In this document: positions 56,733 to 64,000 of the stretch, one piece after another
Numbering within the stretch: the stretch's first letter is position 1
Layout of the letters: each line of letters opens with the position of its first letter
Source: Turritopsis dohrnii
Lineage: Eukaryota; Cnidaria; Hydrozoa; Anthoathecata; Oceaniidae
DNA length: 64,000 bases
Direction of reading: 5' to 3'
Assembly: GCA_027922465.2 (NCBI GenBank)
Contig: BQMF02000287.1
Span: 124,001-188,000, forward strand
Program-made: the position numbers and the translations under genes
The notes under the pieces: generated by a model
The model's database searches: none
Told to the model about the DNA's origin: nothing
What the model saw: the letters and a program-made list of their open reading frames with translations, nothing else

Positions 56733-56880
56733 TCTGCAACATGTAAGTGAAATCAGCTGATATTTCAAGTGATGTCTATAGCAACGGGAATTTTTCCAAA
56801 TGTAAGGGCGTGTAGACATAACTGTCGAATAGGTGGGGCTATTTTTAATGAAATTGAAACATAACACTAAACGTTTTTGT
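56733..56880. other. Non-coding, nothing recognised
   Basis: Short gap between the TGTAAC-rich element and the SIM-like ORF. Confidence 0.35.
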
Positions 56881-57115
56881 TTACTCTTCATCACTACTGA
56901 TTACAATAGTGTCTGTTACATTATTCACAGATGCGAAGCGTTGTAGAGTTTCGGTGCTCGGCTTGACGTCTTCAGGTTGTATTTCGCACTCCTCGTCACT
57001 TCTGATGACAATAGCTTCATCTGGTTTGCTACGAGCGACGAAACGTTCAAAAACGGGTTTCTTCTCCATCTCTTCTCCGCTATCGTTTTTCCTTTCACCG
57101 ACATCGTCATTTTAA
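56881..57115 (-). CDS. Possible exon with two SUMO-interaction-like motifs
   Basis: Minus-strand frame from about 57113 to the stop at 56881: NDDVGERKNDSGEEMEKKPV, FERFVARSKPDE, AIVIRSDEECEIQ, a PSTETLQRFASVNN linker and DTIVISSDEE, stop. The hydrophobic-core plus acidic pattern (I-V-I-x-S-D-E-E) occurs twice and fits SUMO-interacting motifs at a C-terminus. No acceptor or start can be fixed with confidence (an ATG exists at 57033 in frame). Host protein or transposon tail are both possible. Confidence 0.4.
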
Positions 57116-58199
57116 AGCGAATGGAGTCACAATAAAACTACGTAACGCCCTTTTTAAAGGCTCTTCTCGCAAAGAAAGATTACCTTTAAAACTAGCAGTA
57201 TCCATTTTTGTTCCTTCTTTTAGATGTTTTATGTACAGTGAGAGGAACACATTTTTTCTTATACGGTTATATACTTTAATAAATGTTTTTATAACTATAC
57301 TATACTATAATATAATATATTTATTATGCACCAGACAAACGTACATTTATGCAATTTACTTATAATTTTATTTTACTTATACGTTGTAGGTCCGCATCAG
57401 TGATTACACTGCTTTTGTATTTATATGTACATAAATTACGACCTTCTTTACAAAATAAATTAATAATAATAACAACAACAATAATAACAATAATAACAAA
57501 TCACAGTAAAACTTGCATGTTGTTTTTCCCCCCAACGTTTGTGAAAACAACAGTATAGGCTAAAAATAGTTCTAGATTCAACTTTGTCTTAAATATTTTT
57601 CTAATAACTGCTATCCCTCCTAAAATCCTTCCTACGAGTGCAGACTGCCAACTATTATCTTTCCTACGAGTGCAGGCTGCCAACTATTTCAACATTGTAG
57701 CCAGCTTACTAAATGATTGGAGAGAAAAAAAATTAATACCTCAACAATTCTCCCGATTGCACAGAGATCAAATCAAACTGATGCTGAAAAGAGAAGGAAC
57801 TAAACTCAGTCCAAGTATTTGGCATAAATTTCGCTGACTTTAATGTAAAAATCGACCTAGTGAGAATTTTCAGCAGCTCCCATTTCTTTCTACTCCATGT
57901 TGTGATGACGTATTCAATTAGTTTACCATCAGTATGAAATGGTAAACATATAAATCTAGTTGTTATTTATCTGGTTGGAGTCCACAATTAGACTGCCAAA
58001 CATTTTCGAAATCGTGAACTTAAATTACTTGTTTGTTTGTGTGTGGTAGTATGTAACATCGAGAACAAATCAACATGACAAACGTCCTATTTTTGAAAAA
58101 CATACCACGCGACTTCTAAAATCCGCCCCTCTTTTAGTCTGGCTGACTGTAAAGAAGGCACTTTTGGCAGAACCGGGAACCTTTACTTAAAAACCACCA
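57116..58199. other. Non-coding, TA-rich and ATA-rich; a duplicated 28-bp motif
   Basis: TTCCTACGAGTGCAG(A/G)CTGCCAACTAT occurs twice at 57626-57687. ATAATAACAA microrepeats at 57462-57500. No supported gene. Confidence 0.45.
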
Positions 58200-58210
58200 T
58201 ATTTTTTTAG

Positions 58211-58693
58211 GTGATTTTGATGCTACTAATGACATCTGGTGCACTTACGTTTCCCGGTAAGATCACTTTCAGTTCTGATCTCAAAGTTGTTCATTATTCA
58301 AAGGGGAAAAAATCAGAAGGAGATAAACTCACTGAAAATGTAGAAGACTCTAAATACGAAAAGATTAATTCCTCAAGAATAAATGTTACAGATGGCTTTC
58401 AGATCAAGAAAAATGATTCCTACGAGCAAAGGCTACTACACGATGCGACAACAGAACTGCAAGAAAATGTTGTGAGAGTTACTATCAAATTCGCAAAGGC
58501 TTTCATCCCGATGGTAAGTTTTATCCAAGATATACTTTCAAGCAATCAAGACAACGACATCATCAAGGTTGCACGTCAAACTCACGGAGATGTGCATACG
58601 CCATGTGGTTTAATTTGCAGCGATTGTATACACAAGTGTGGGTTCGTGTGTGGTGTATGTAGCGTCGCCTATCCATGGTGTGAGTGTTGTTAA
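58211..58693 (+). CDS. Last exon of a putative secreted Cys-rich protein precursor
   Basis: A T-rich tract ending TTTTTTTAG directly precedes the frame, so this looks like a terminal exon. The first in-frame ATG is at 58220 (MLLMTSGALTFPG), and residues upstream of the acceptor probably complete a signal peptide. The middle (about 100 residues) is polar with Lys/Glu-rich stretches and two N-glycosylation-type sites (NSS, NVT). The C-terminus has nine Cys in 29 residues (C-x3-C-x2-C-x3-C-x3-C-x2-C-x6-C-x-CC), ending WCECC. The layout is that of a prepropeptide with a C-terminal disulfide-rich peptide or a small secreted domain. I do not recognise the family and make no activity claim. Confidence 0.5.
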   Translation: MILMLLMTSGALTFPGKITFSSDLKVVHYSKGKKSEGDKLTENVEDSKYEKINSSRINVTDGFQIKKNDSYEQRLLHDATTELQENVVRVTIKFAKAFIPMVSFIQDILSSNQDNDIIKVARQTHGDVHTPCGLICSDCIHKCGFVCGVCSVAYPWCECC

Positions 58694-58789
58694 GGTTCTT
58701 GGGTTTGTTGTTAAGAGAAGAATCCTAAATGCACTTCTAAATGGACTAAATGTTCTTTTTTCATGTAATATTAATACTTTCTCTATTAT

Positions 58790-58978
58790 CTTATCGGGAT
58801 AATTTCGTCGGGGAAAAGTGACGAAATATTTGCTTTGTGACGAAAATTTTCCCCGACGAAAAGTTTTGACGTGAAATTTATGAGAAAGTATTAGTAAAAT
58901 TTTGCAAAATGACGAAATTTTCCCCGACGAAAAATTTTCCCCGACGTAATTTTCCCCGACGAAATTATCGCCGATAAG
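58790..58978. mobile_element. ~190-bp MITE with GACGAAATT/CCCCGACG ends
   Basis: Left CTTATCGGGATAATTTCGTCGGGG and right CCCCGACGAAATTATCGCCGATAAG are inverse. Several TTTTCCCCGACGAAA blocks recur in the right half. Confidence 0.75.
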
Positions 58979-59074
58979 TTATTAATTTCTCCACCTCCTT
59001 TGTTCATTCTTTTCTCCTGTTATCGACTATTTGAAGTATTATCTATTTTTAACTGAATATTTTTTCACATTTAT

Positions 59075-59238
59075 CATAGGCGTAGTCAGGTTCAGTCAAA
59101 ACAGTGGAGGAGATCAACATTATGGAATTTCTTTTCAGCTTTATGGTGATGAGGTTACTTGCACATTATTTTTAATGCTTTAAGTGACTAAATTCTCCTC
59201 CAACTATTTTGACTGAGTCAGCCCCTGCTACGCCTCTG
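59075..59238. mobile_element. ~160-bp hAT-like MITE
   Basis: CATAGGCGTAGTCAGG (left) faces CTACGCCTCTG (right), with TCAGTCAAAACAGTGGAGGA against TCCTCCAACTATTTTGACTGA further in. Ends of the C-A-x-A-G-G-C-G-T type are common in hAT MITEs. Confidence 0.65.
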
Positions 59239-59879
59239 TTTTCATTTGTTCGTTGAATTATGTTGAAATATTTGAAATTTGTAAACGCCTGTGTGTTCTC
59301 ACTTCCCTCTTGCTTTTCACTGAAATGAAAGGAGCTTTTTCACTGGGTTGACAGGAGCTTTTTGGTTTGCAAGAAGTCAAGATATATTTGACAGAATTTG
59401 GGAACAAAGCATGGAAAAAAGTCTGTTTGCGAATGTTCATAAAATGAACAGGCATTCGATCAGAAAAACATAAAATGTTTTCAAATAAAAAGACTGACTT
59501 GAAATACAATTTCAACAAACGCTTCAACCACGATTAGTTTCAATTGTTAACCTTTCTCATCATAATAAATTCGTTTGCTACCTCATATTTATTTTGTCGA
59601 TACAGTGGAATCTCTACATAGCGGACACCGTTTGTTCCTAAAAAAAGTGTCTACTTTATGGAAGTTTCGCTTTGTAGAAAGTTCTAAAATCCAATCTTTG
59701 GAGTAGTTTTTTATCACTATCTTTTCGACTCAAGTCATCATCCTATACGTAATACCTAGTTTACCTGTTTTAAAGTAGTTTTTGTCCTACATATACAACG
59801 TCCTACATATACACCGTCCTACATACAGCGTTCATTTCCTCAATGCTTATGTAATTTTCTGTCTTGCCACTGAAGATGT
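59239..59879. other. Non-coding; solo pogo/Tigger-like end at 59604
   Basis: TACAGTGGAATCTCTACATA with GCGGACACC and GTCTACTTTATGGAAG at 59604-59660 resembles a pogo/Tigger left terminus. No matching right end is present. Confidence 0.45.
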
Positions 59880-60654
59880 AGTGTGGGCTGTACTAAAATA
59901 GACATCTGTGGGATCAAAGTGTTAGAAGCAAATTTTTGGGCTAGTTTCAATATTTGGGATATAAAGTTTGAAAAAAAATATTTTTTTGACTTCCATATGT
60001 ATATTTTACAGACCAGATTGGGTTTGACCCAAAAAATTGAAAAATGCTATATCTTTTGAATAACTCAAGTGTTTCTCATAAAACCTAGTCAGAATATACT
60101 TCCTATTAATACCTTTCAAGTCACGGAAAAAAATCTGAATAATGTCATCAGCGTGTAATTTACAGACCAGAATCCTTATTTCGATTATGGTCTGTAAAAT
60201 TAACAAAAATCATTGTTTTGATGAGAAACTCCACACAATTGTATGACATACCAAGAAGGTACATCCATCCAAATTTCATAAAGATTGTGTAAATAGTTTT
60301 AGAGTTAAAGTGAATTTTGCATTTTACTGACCAGCACCAAATTACACGAAGATTCACAAAAACTGATAGTATAAAATAAAAAAGTATAAACATAAATACA
60401 CATTTGCCTGTGGAGCAGAACATTTGCATTTCCGTCTGTCTTTTCAAGAAATAAAAATAGCTAAGTCTTTGATATGACAAATGCATACTCAAATGCACTC
60501 CTCCACAGACAATAAAATATTCATTCTTCCACAATCTCTGTCTTCAATGTTTCCTCAGTCTTTCCAGAGACACATCTCTGTACATACAAAATTGTTCTTT
60601 TTGTACTTGCATCGAAGTTTTGCTTCATATCATAAGGATCATCTGCCCCATCTT

Positions 60655-61690
60655 CTCGACATTTGTTAACGACATGTATCGGTTTCCTGCGCGTCTATTT
60701 GTCATTGGCGGGAAAGAATTGAAATCAATGGAAGGTACAACGCAAGATGATCCGTTGGGAATAGCGATATATGGGGTTGATATTACTCCACTACTCGAGA
60801 TGATGCTTAACTTCATTGCATTTGATCAATTATAACGTCACCATGGTTGCGTTCGCGGACAATCTCACTGCTGTTGGTAAATTTGCTTTACTTGGACGAT
60901 GGTGGGACAAACTGGTCGAAATCAGACCTTTGTTTGGTTACCTACCACAACCAAAGAAATCATGGTTGATCGTCAAGCATAACAAGATCGTGGAAGCCAA
61001 GAGATGCTTTGATGGGTCCAACGTGCAACGTACCACATTAACAACGAAAAGCGAATGTCATCTAGGAGCAGTTATTGGAAGTAATCGGATCGAGGCAGAT
61101 TGTACGCAAGTAGTACAAACATATAGTTCTTCTATCTATCAGACATAGCTGTGATAGCACCTCAAGCAGCCTACTCTTGCTTTGCTGCAGGCTACAAACA
61201 CAGGTTCACTTACTGCTTGAGAACCATTCCTGGCTTGGAAAATTACGTCAAAGATCTAGAGGAAGTCGTCAAGCACAAGATGCTTCCAGCAATATTAGGA
61301 GGACATCTCATCAGTGATGTGGAACACGAACTGATTTCTCTATCCCCAAGATCAGGAGGTCTGAGAATCAAATTAATCAAGTCAATCAAGTAAACAGCTC
61401 CGTTCGAGTTTGAAAACTCCTGTAAATTGACAAAAAAATCTAAAAGACCGAGACCGAGAAAATCTAGAAGAAACAACGAAAGCGCAAATTAAAGACCAGC
61501 GCAGAAAACGGATGGATAAAAAGCTAACAGAAAGTTGAACTCTCCAGTGAGCAGAAAAGGAAAAACGAAATAAATCGGGAAAGCGGCAGCAGTAATTGGC
61601 TTACCAAACTACCTCTGCAAGAACAGGGGTACGACCTAAATAAATAACAGTTTTCGGATGCTCTATGGGGAGAGAATGTAGCAAATTTTA
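60655..61690 (+). pseudogene. Decayed reverse transcriptase (cnidarian LINE-like)
   Basis: Joined frames read FPARLFVIGGKELKSMEGTT QDDPLGIAIYG..ITPLL, a shift, then VAFADNLTAVGKFALLGRWW, LFGYLPQPKKSWLIVK, TTKSECHLGAVIGSN, a stop, then APQAAYSCFAAGYKHRFTYC LRTIPGL, and finally SNWLTKLPLQEQGYDLN, stop, QFSDALW. The order matches an RT family with a EGTTQGDP box and the WW..L..GP..GY.P...KSWLIVK region. The catalytic YADD is replaced by FADN, plus a frameshift and stops: a dead copy. Upstream RT motifs and the rest are missing. Confidence 0.7.
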
Positions 61691-61691
61691 T

Positions 61692-61892
61692 CATAGACTC
61701 GCCGAAATGATAGCTGAAAAGAGTGACATAACAGCATCGGCTGCCACGACTTTTTTTCGTATGAGAATTTCTTTCTTGTTGTTACGGTCTATGTTGCTAT
61801 GTATACGTGGTTCACGGTCTCTGCGTGTGCAGGACATTTCTGATGTTGACATTTCTCTCGTCAACTCAGAAGCACTAATCAAAGAGCTTTAA
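61692..61892 (+). pseudogene. C-terminal tail of the same retroelement protein
   Basis: Reads FYHRLAEMIAEKSDITASAA, FRMRISFLLLRSMLLCIRGS RSL and ends EALIKEL with a stop just before the Harbinger-type MITE. The RLA..I..K....A....R.RISF.LLRS...CIRG.R motif fits the very C-terminus of the same retroelement type. Continuity with the upstream part is broken by a frame change. Confidence 0.45.
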
Positions 61893-62585
61893 AGGCCATT
61901 TTCCACTAAGCGGAATTGACCACGCGATGTCGCGCGGACAGCATTTGCGCATGCGCTCTTCTGAGATACTATGATTTTCAGGCGGACATCCAGCGATGTG
62001 CAGTGCGCATTTGAAGTTGAAGTTCTTCCAACTTCATTTGAGCGGTTTGGAATGCTGACCAATAATATTTTCGGAATTTTGCTGACGAATGCAGATTTAT
62101 ATAAGTAAACATGGCATAGACGTGGTGGAAGAAGAACATGGGAGAACTATAACTTCGCTTCCCTCGTTTCTTTGGCTTTCAATCCTGAGGAGATATCTAA
62201 TCTAATATCTAATCCAGCAACATAGCAGGTATAAATAAATATGCCATATGTTTAATATCTTAATTGTTATGTGTTGTGAGAAATGTCAAAGCTACTGTTT
62301 AATTATAGTAGCAGGTAATAAAGAAACACCAAAGGCTCTTGTTTCCAATAAACAATTTTGAAGAAATAATCCAATGTATATATTTTTTTGTATGAAAGAC
62401 AATTCACTACTGTACATAAACAAATATAGTTACTCTTCAGTTCTGATCTTTCGTTTTGTCCGCGCGCGGACATTTCTGCTTAGTGGAAATACACTACTCT
62501 GCGCCTAATAAACCAATCAGAACACATGCGCAAATACCATCAGCGCGATTCCGCGCGGACAATTCCGCTTAGTGGAAAATGGCCT
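61893..62585. mobile_element. 693-bp Harbinger-type MITE with TAA duplication
   Basis: Terminal repeats AGGCCATTTTCCACTAAGCGGAATTG and inverse are flanked by TAA (61890-61892, 62586-62588). The GCGGA(A/C)ATT and GCGCGCGGACA motifs are repeated subterminally (62458-62500 and 62545-62580). It inserted exactly at the stop codon region of the retroelement tail. No ORF. Confidence 0.8.
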
Positions 62586-62588
62586 TAA

Positions 62589-62829
62589 GGCATCATCCGA
62601 AATGCTACTTTTTAGCCCTTTGATTGGTAGATTACATCAAGTATTATTATTTGATATATATATGTAAAAAAAAAATGTATTAATGTATTCGTGTATGGCT
62701 CGCTCCGCCAAGGAGATAGACCCCAAGGGGTATTAAATACATGTTTAGCAGAAAAAACTCGCAAGGAGTTAGTAGGCAATACAACGGCTTCCAAAATCCA
62801 TCTATAGTGTCCCATTTTAGTTCTTCGTA
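62589..62829. other. Non-coding, nothing recognised
   Basis: A minus-strand ORF of 67 codons (62612-62815) has no domain. Confidence 0.35.
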
Positions 62830-63277
62830 AGCTGGTCAGTAAAATATAAAAAGCGCTTTAACTCAAAAACTAATTAACTAAACTTTATGAAATTTAGAAG
62901 AATGTACCTTCTTGATATGTCATACAATTTTGTGGAGTTTCTCATCAAAACAATGATTTTTGTCAATTTTACAGACAATAATCATAAAAAGGACTGTCTG
63001 TAAATTACACGCTGATGACATAATTTAGATTTTTTTTCCATGACTCGGAGGATATTAATAGGAAGTATAGTCTGACTAAAACACTTGAGTTATTCAAAAG
63101 ATATAACTATTTTTCAATTTTTTGGGTCAAACCCAATCTGGTCTGTAAAATATACATGTGGAAGTCAAAAAAAAAATTTTTTTTTTCAAACTTTATATCC
63201 CAAATATTGGAACTAGCCCAAAAAAATAGCTTCTAACACTTTGATCCCACGGTTTTACAATTGAGCCCACACTAATG

Positions 63278-63366
63278 ACTAAAGATGGGAATTTATGAAC
63301 ATTGCAATATGCAAAAGAATTTTTGGGCTTGCAAAATATTACCATGACTACGTAACTGTTCTTGAT
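63278..63366. other. Non-coding spacer
   Basis: No feature seen. Confidence 0.3.
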
Positions 63367-63480
63367 AACATACAGTAAAACATCAAGAACAACGAGACCG
63401 ATATAACATATAGTAAAACATCAAGAACAACGAGACCGATATAACATACAGTAAAACATCAAGAACAACGAGACCGATAT
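63367..63480. repeat. 38-bp tandem repeat, three copies
   Basis: AACATACAGTAAAACATCAA with GAACAACGAGACCGATAT, starts at 63367, 63405 and 63443. The copies differ by one base. Confidence 0.9.
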
Positions 63481-63656
63481 CGAAAAATATGGGTAATAAC
63501 ACATAAGAACATTTAAACCAGAAAAACACTTGACTTTTAAGCAAAAAATTAGACTTTAGTTACAAAAACAATTTCAAAAGAAACACTTTCACACTTCTAT
63601 TATTGAGAAAGGACGTTCACTACCCTCAAATGTTCTTGCTATGTTAAGCAGACATT
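63481..63656. other. 3' flank of the aminotransferase gene, non-coding
   Basis: AT-rich, no further exon. Follows the stop codon of the minus-strand gene. Confidence 0.35.
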
Positions 63657-64000
63657 TTACTTTGGTGATAATGCTATTTGTTTGGAGTGTGATTTCAAAA
63701 CCATGTTTATCCTGTTCAATCCAACTGCTAGCGTTTCCAACTTGTTCGAAATAACAATTCGAAACCATCCAGGCTCAGAAAACTCTAAATGAGAACCAGG
63801 TACGACGTATACACCATTTTGCAGAAGAACAACAAACAGTTCCCATTCTCCTTTGTCGTTCTCATCAGCAAGAAATGTCGAGGCGTTAAAAATGATGAAA
63901 AGTCCACTGTATGGGAGAACATACGGAATCTGGAGAGCTGTTAAATATTCGACGACGACATTGCGTGCTTGCAACAAACGCTTGTGGTTAGTCGTCATAA
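63657..64000 (-). CDS. Class I aminotransferase, ACC synthase-like, last exon (partial)
   Basis: A frame of at least 113 codons that continues beyond the right edge, so the ATG at 63998 need not be the true start. It corresponds to the C-terminal small domain of PLP-dependent fold-type I aminotransferases: LLQARNVVVEYLTALQIPYV, SGLFIIFNAST, GVYVVPGSHLEFSEPGWFRI (the G-S-x-F/L-x-x-x-E-P-G-W-F-R motif with the substrate carboxylate-binding Arg), and ETLAVGLNRI. The last two blocks are characteristic of ACC synthase-like proteins of animals, which are cytosolic and whose reaction in animals is not settled. The Schiff-base lysine lies upstream, outside the window. Confidence 0.75.
   Translation of the reverse strand, partial: MTTNHKRLLQARNVVVEYLTALQIPYVLPYSGLFIIFNASTFLADENDKGEWELFVVLLQNGVYVVPGSHLEFSEPGWFRIVISNKLETLAVGLNRINMVLKSHSKQIALSPK

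Larger units (their letters stand above)
59880..63277. mobile_element. 450-bp inverted arms framing a decayed RT region
   Basis: 59880-60332 (GTGTGGGCT, TGTGGGATCAAAGTGTTAGA, TTTTACAGACCAGATTGGGT, TACAGACCAG) is repeated in inverse at about 62830-63277 with substitutions and small indels. Either the arms are the long inverted ends of a 3.4 kb element, or they are two copies of a repeat in opposite orientation. A decayed RT and a Harbinger-type MITE lie between them. Confidence 0.65.

Noticed and set aside
59258..59527. 89-codon minus-strand ORF
   Set aside because: No domain, no splice context, AT-rich. Treated as chance.

Overview
This window looks like nuclear DNA of an early-branching animal, most likely a hydrozoan-type cnidarian. 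It is AT-rich. Its genes have GT-AG introns. It holds many small inverted-repeat transposons, a tRNA-derived SINE, Penelope, DIRS-like and LINE fragments, and transposon proteins of types I associate with cnidarian genomes. The species assignment is inference. Nothing bacterial (operons, ribosome binding sites, CRISPR) is present.

Three complete or nearly complete genes can be assembled from the sequence. (1) 20818-24353, minus strand: two coding exons for a 1045-residue secretory/membrane protein with a signal peptide, a predicted beta-helix ectodomain, a Cys-rich neck and about nine membrane segments. (2) 30902-35446, minus strand: ten coding exons that join without a stop or frameshift into a 963-residue RAG1-like protein. 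It has the RAG1-type N-terminal zinc/RING region and a RAG1/Transib-like D-D-E core, and resembles the N-RAG-TP class of mobile elements. This is the most interesting locus here. (3) 36125-38837, plus strand: five exons for a 510-residue cytochrome P450. At the right edge (63657-64000, minus) is the last exon of a class I aminotransferase resembling ACC synthase-like proteins. Smaller candidates are a Cys-rich secreted exon at 58211-58693, a short ORF with two SUMO-interacting-like motifs at 56881-57110, and a lone spliced exon at 12953-13103.

The rest is mostly mobile DNA. From left to right: a ~40-bp minisatellite with a 238-bp higher-order repeat (about 60-840); a Ginger-like non-autonomous element with TATA duplications (3599-4645); a hAT-like MITE (5186-5350); a SINE (6178-6463); a ~5 kb transposon (6982-11937) whose coding exon is split by a second 1.97 kb element (8199-10168); an 844-bp element with a 6-bp duplication (13439-14282); a DIRS-like fragment (about 15220-15960); a second SINE copy (16087-16381); a Penelope-like GIY-YIG fragment framed by two inverted hammerhead ribozymes (16730-17872); a Harbinger-type element with a MADF remnant (19671-20443); and many MITEs, including a Tigger/pogo element nested in a tandem 800-bp repeat (27534-29824).

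From 44988 to 54964 the sequence is dominated by tandem duplication. First come two diverged ~0.9 kb copies. Then come four copies, plus a partial fifth, of a ~1.925 kb unit that carries two inverted-repeat elements and a frameshifted HTH transposase remnant. The array ends in an element built of TGTAAC motifs that received a LINE insertion (55086-56155). The last 5 kb holds a decayed reverse transcriptase between two 450-bp inverted arms (59880-63277), a Harbinger-like MITE with TAA duplications and a 38-bp tandem repeat.

The genes do not form a pathway. The common theme is repeated, nested transposon insertion, with two host-type genes, one RAG1-like gene and one gene end surviving between the insertions.
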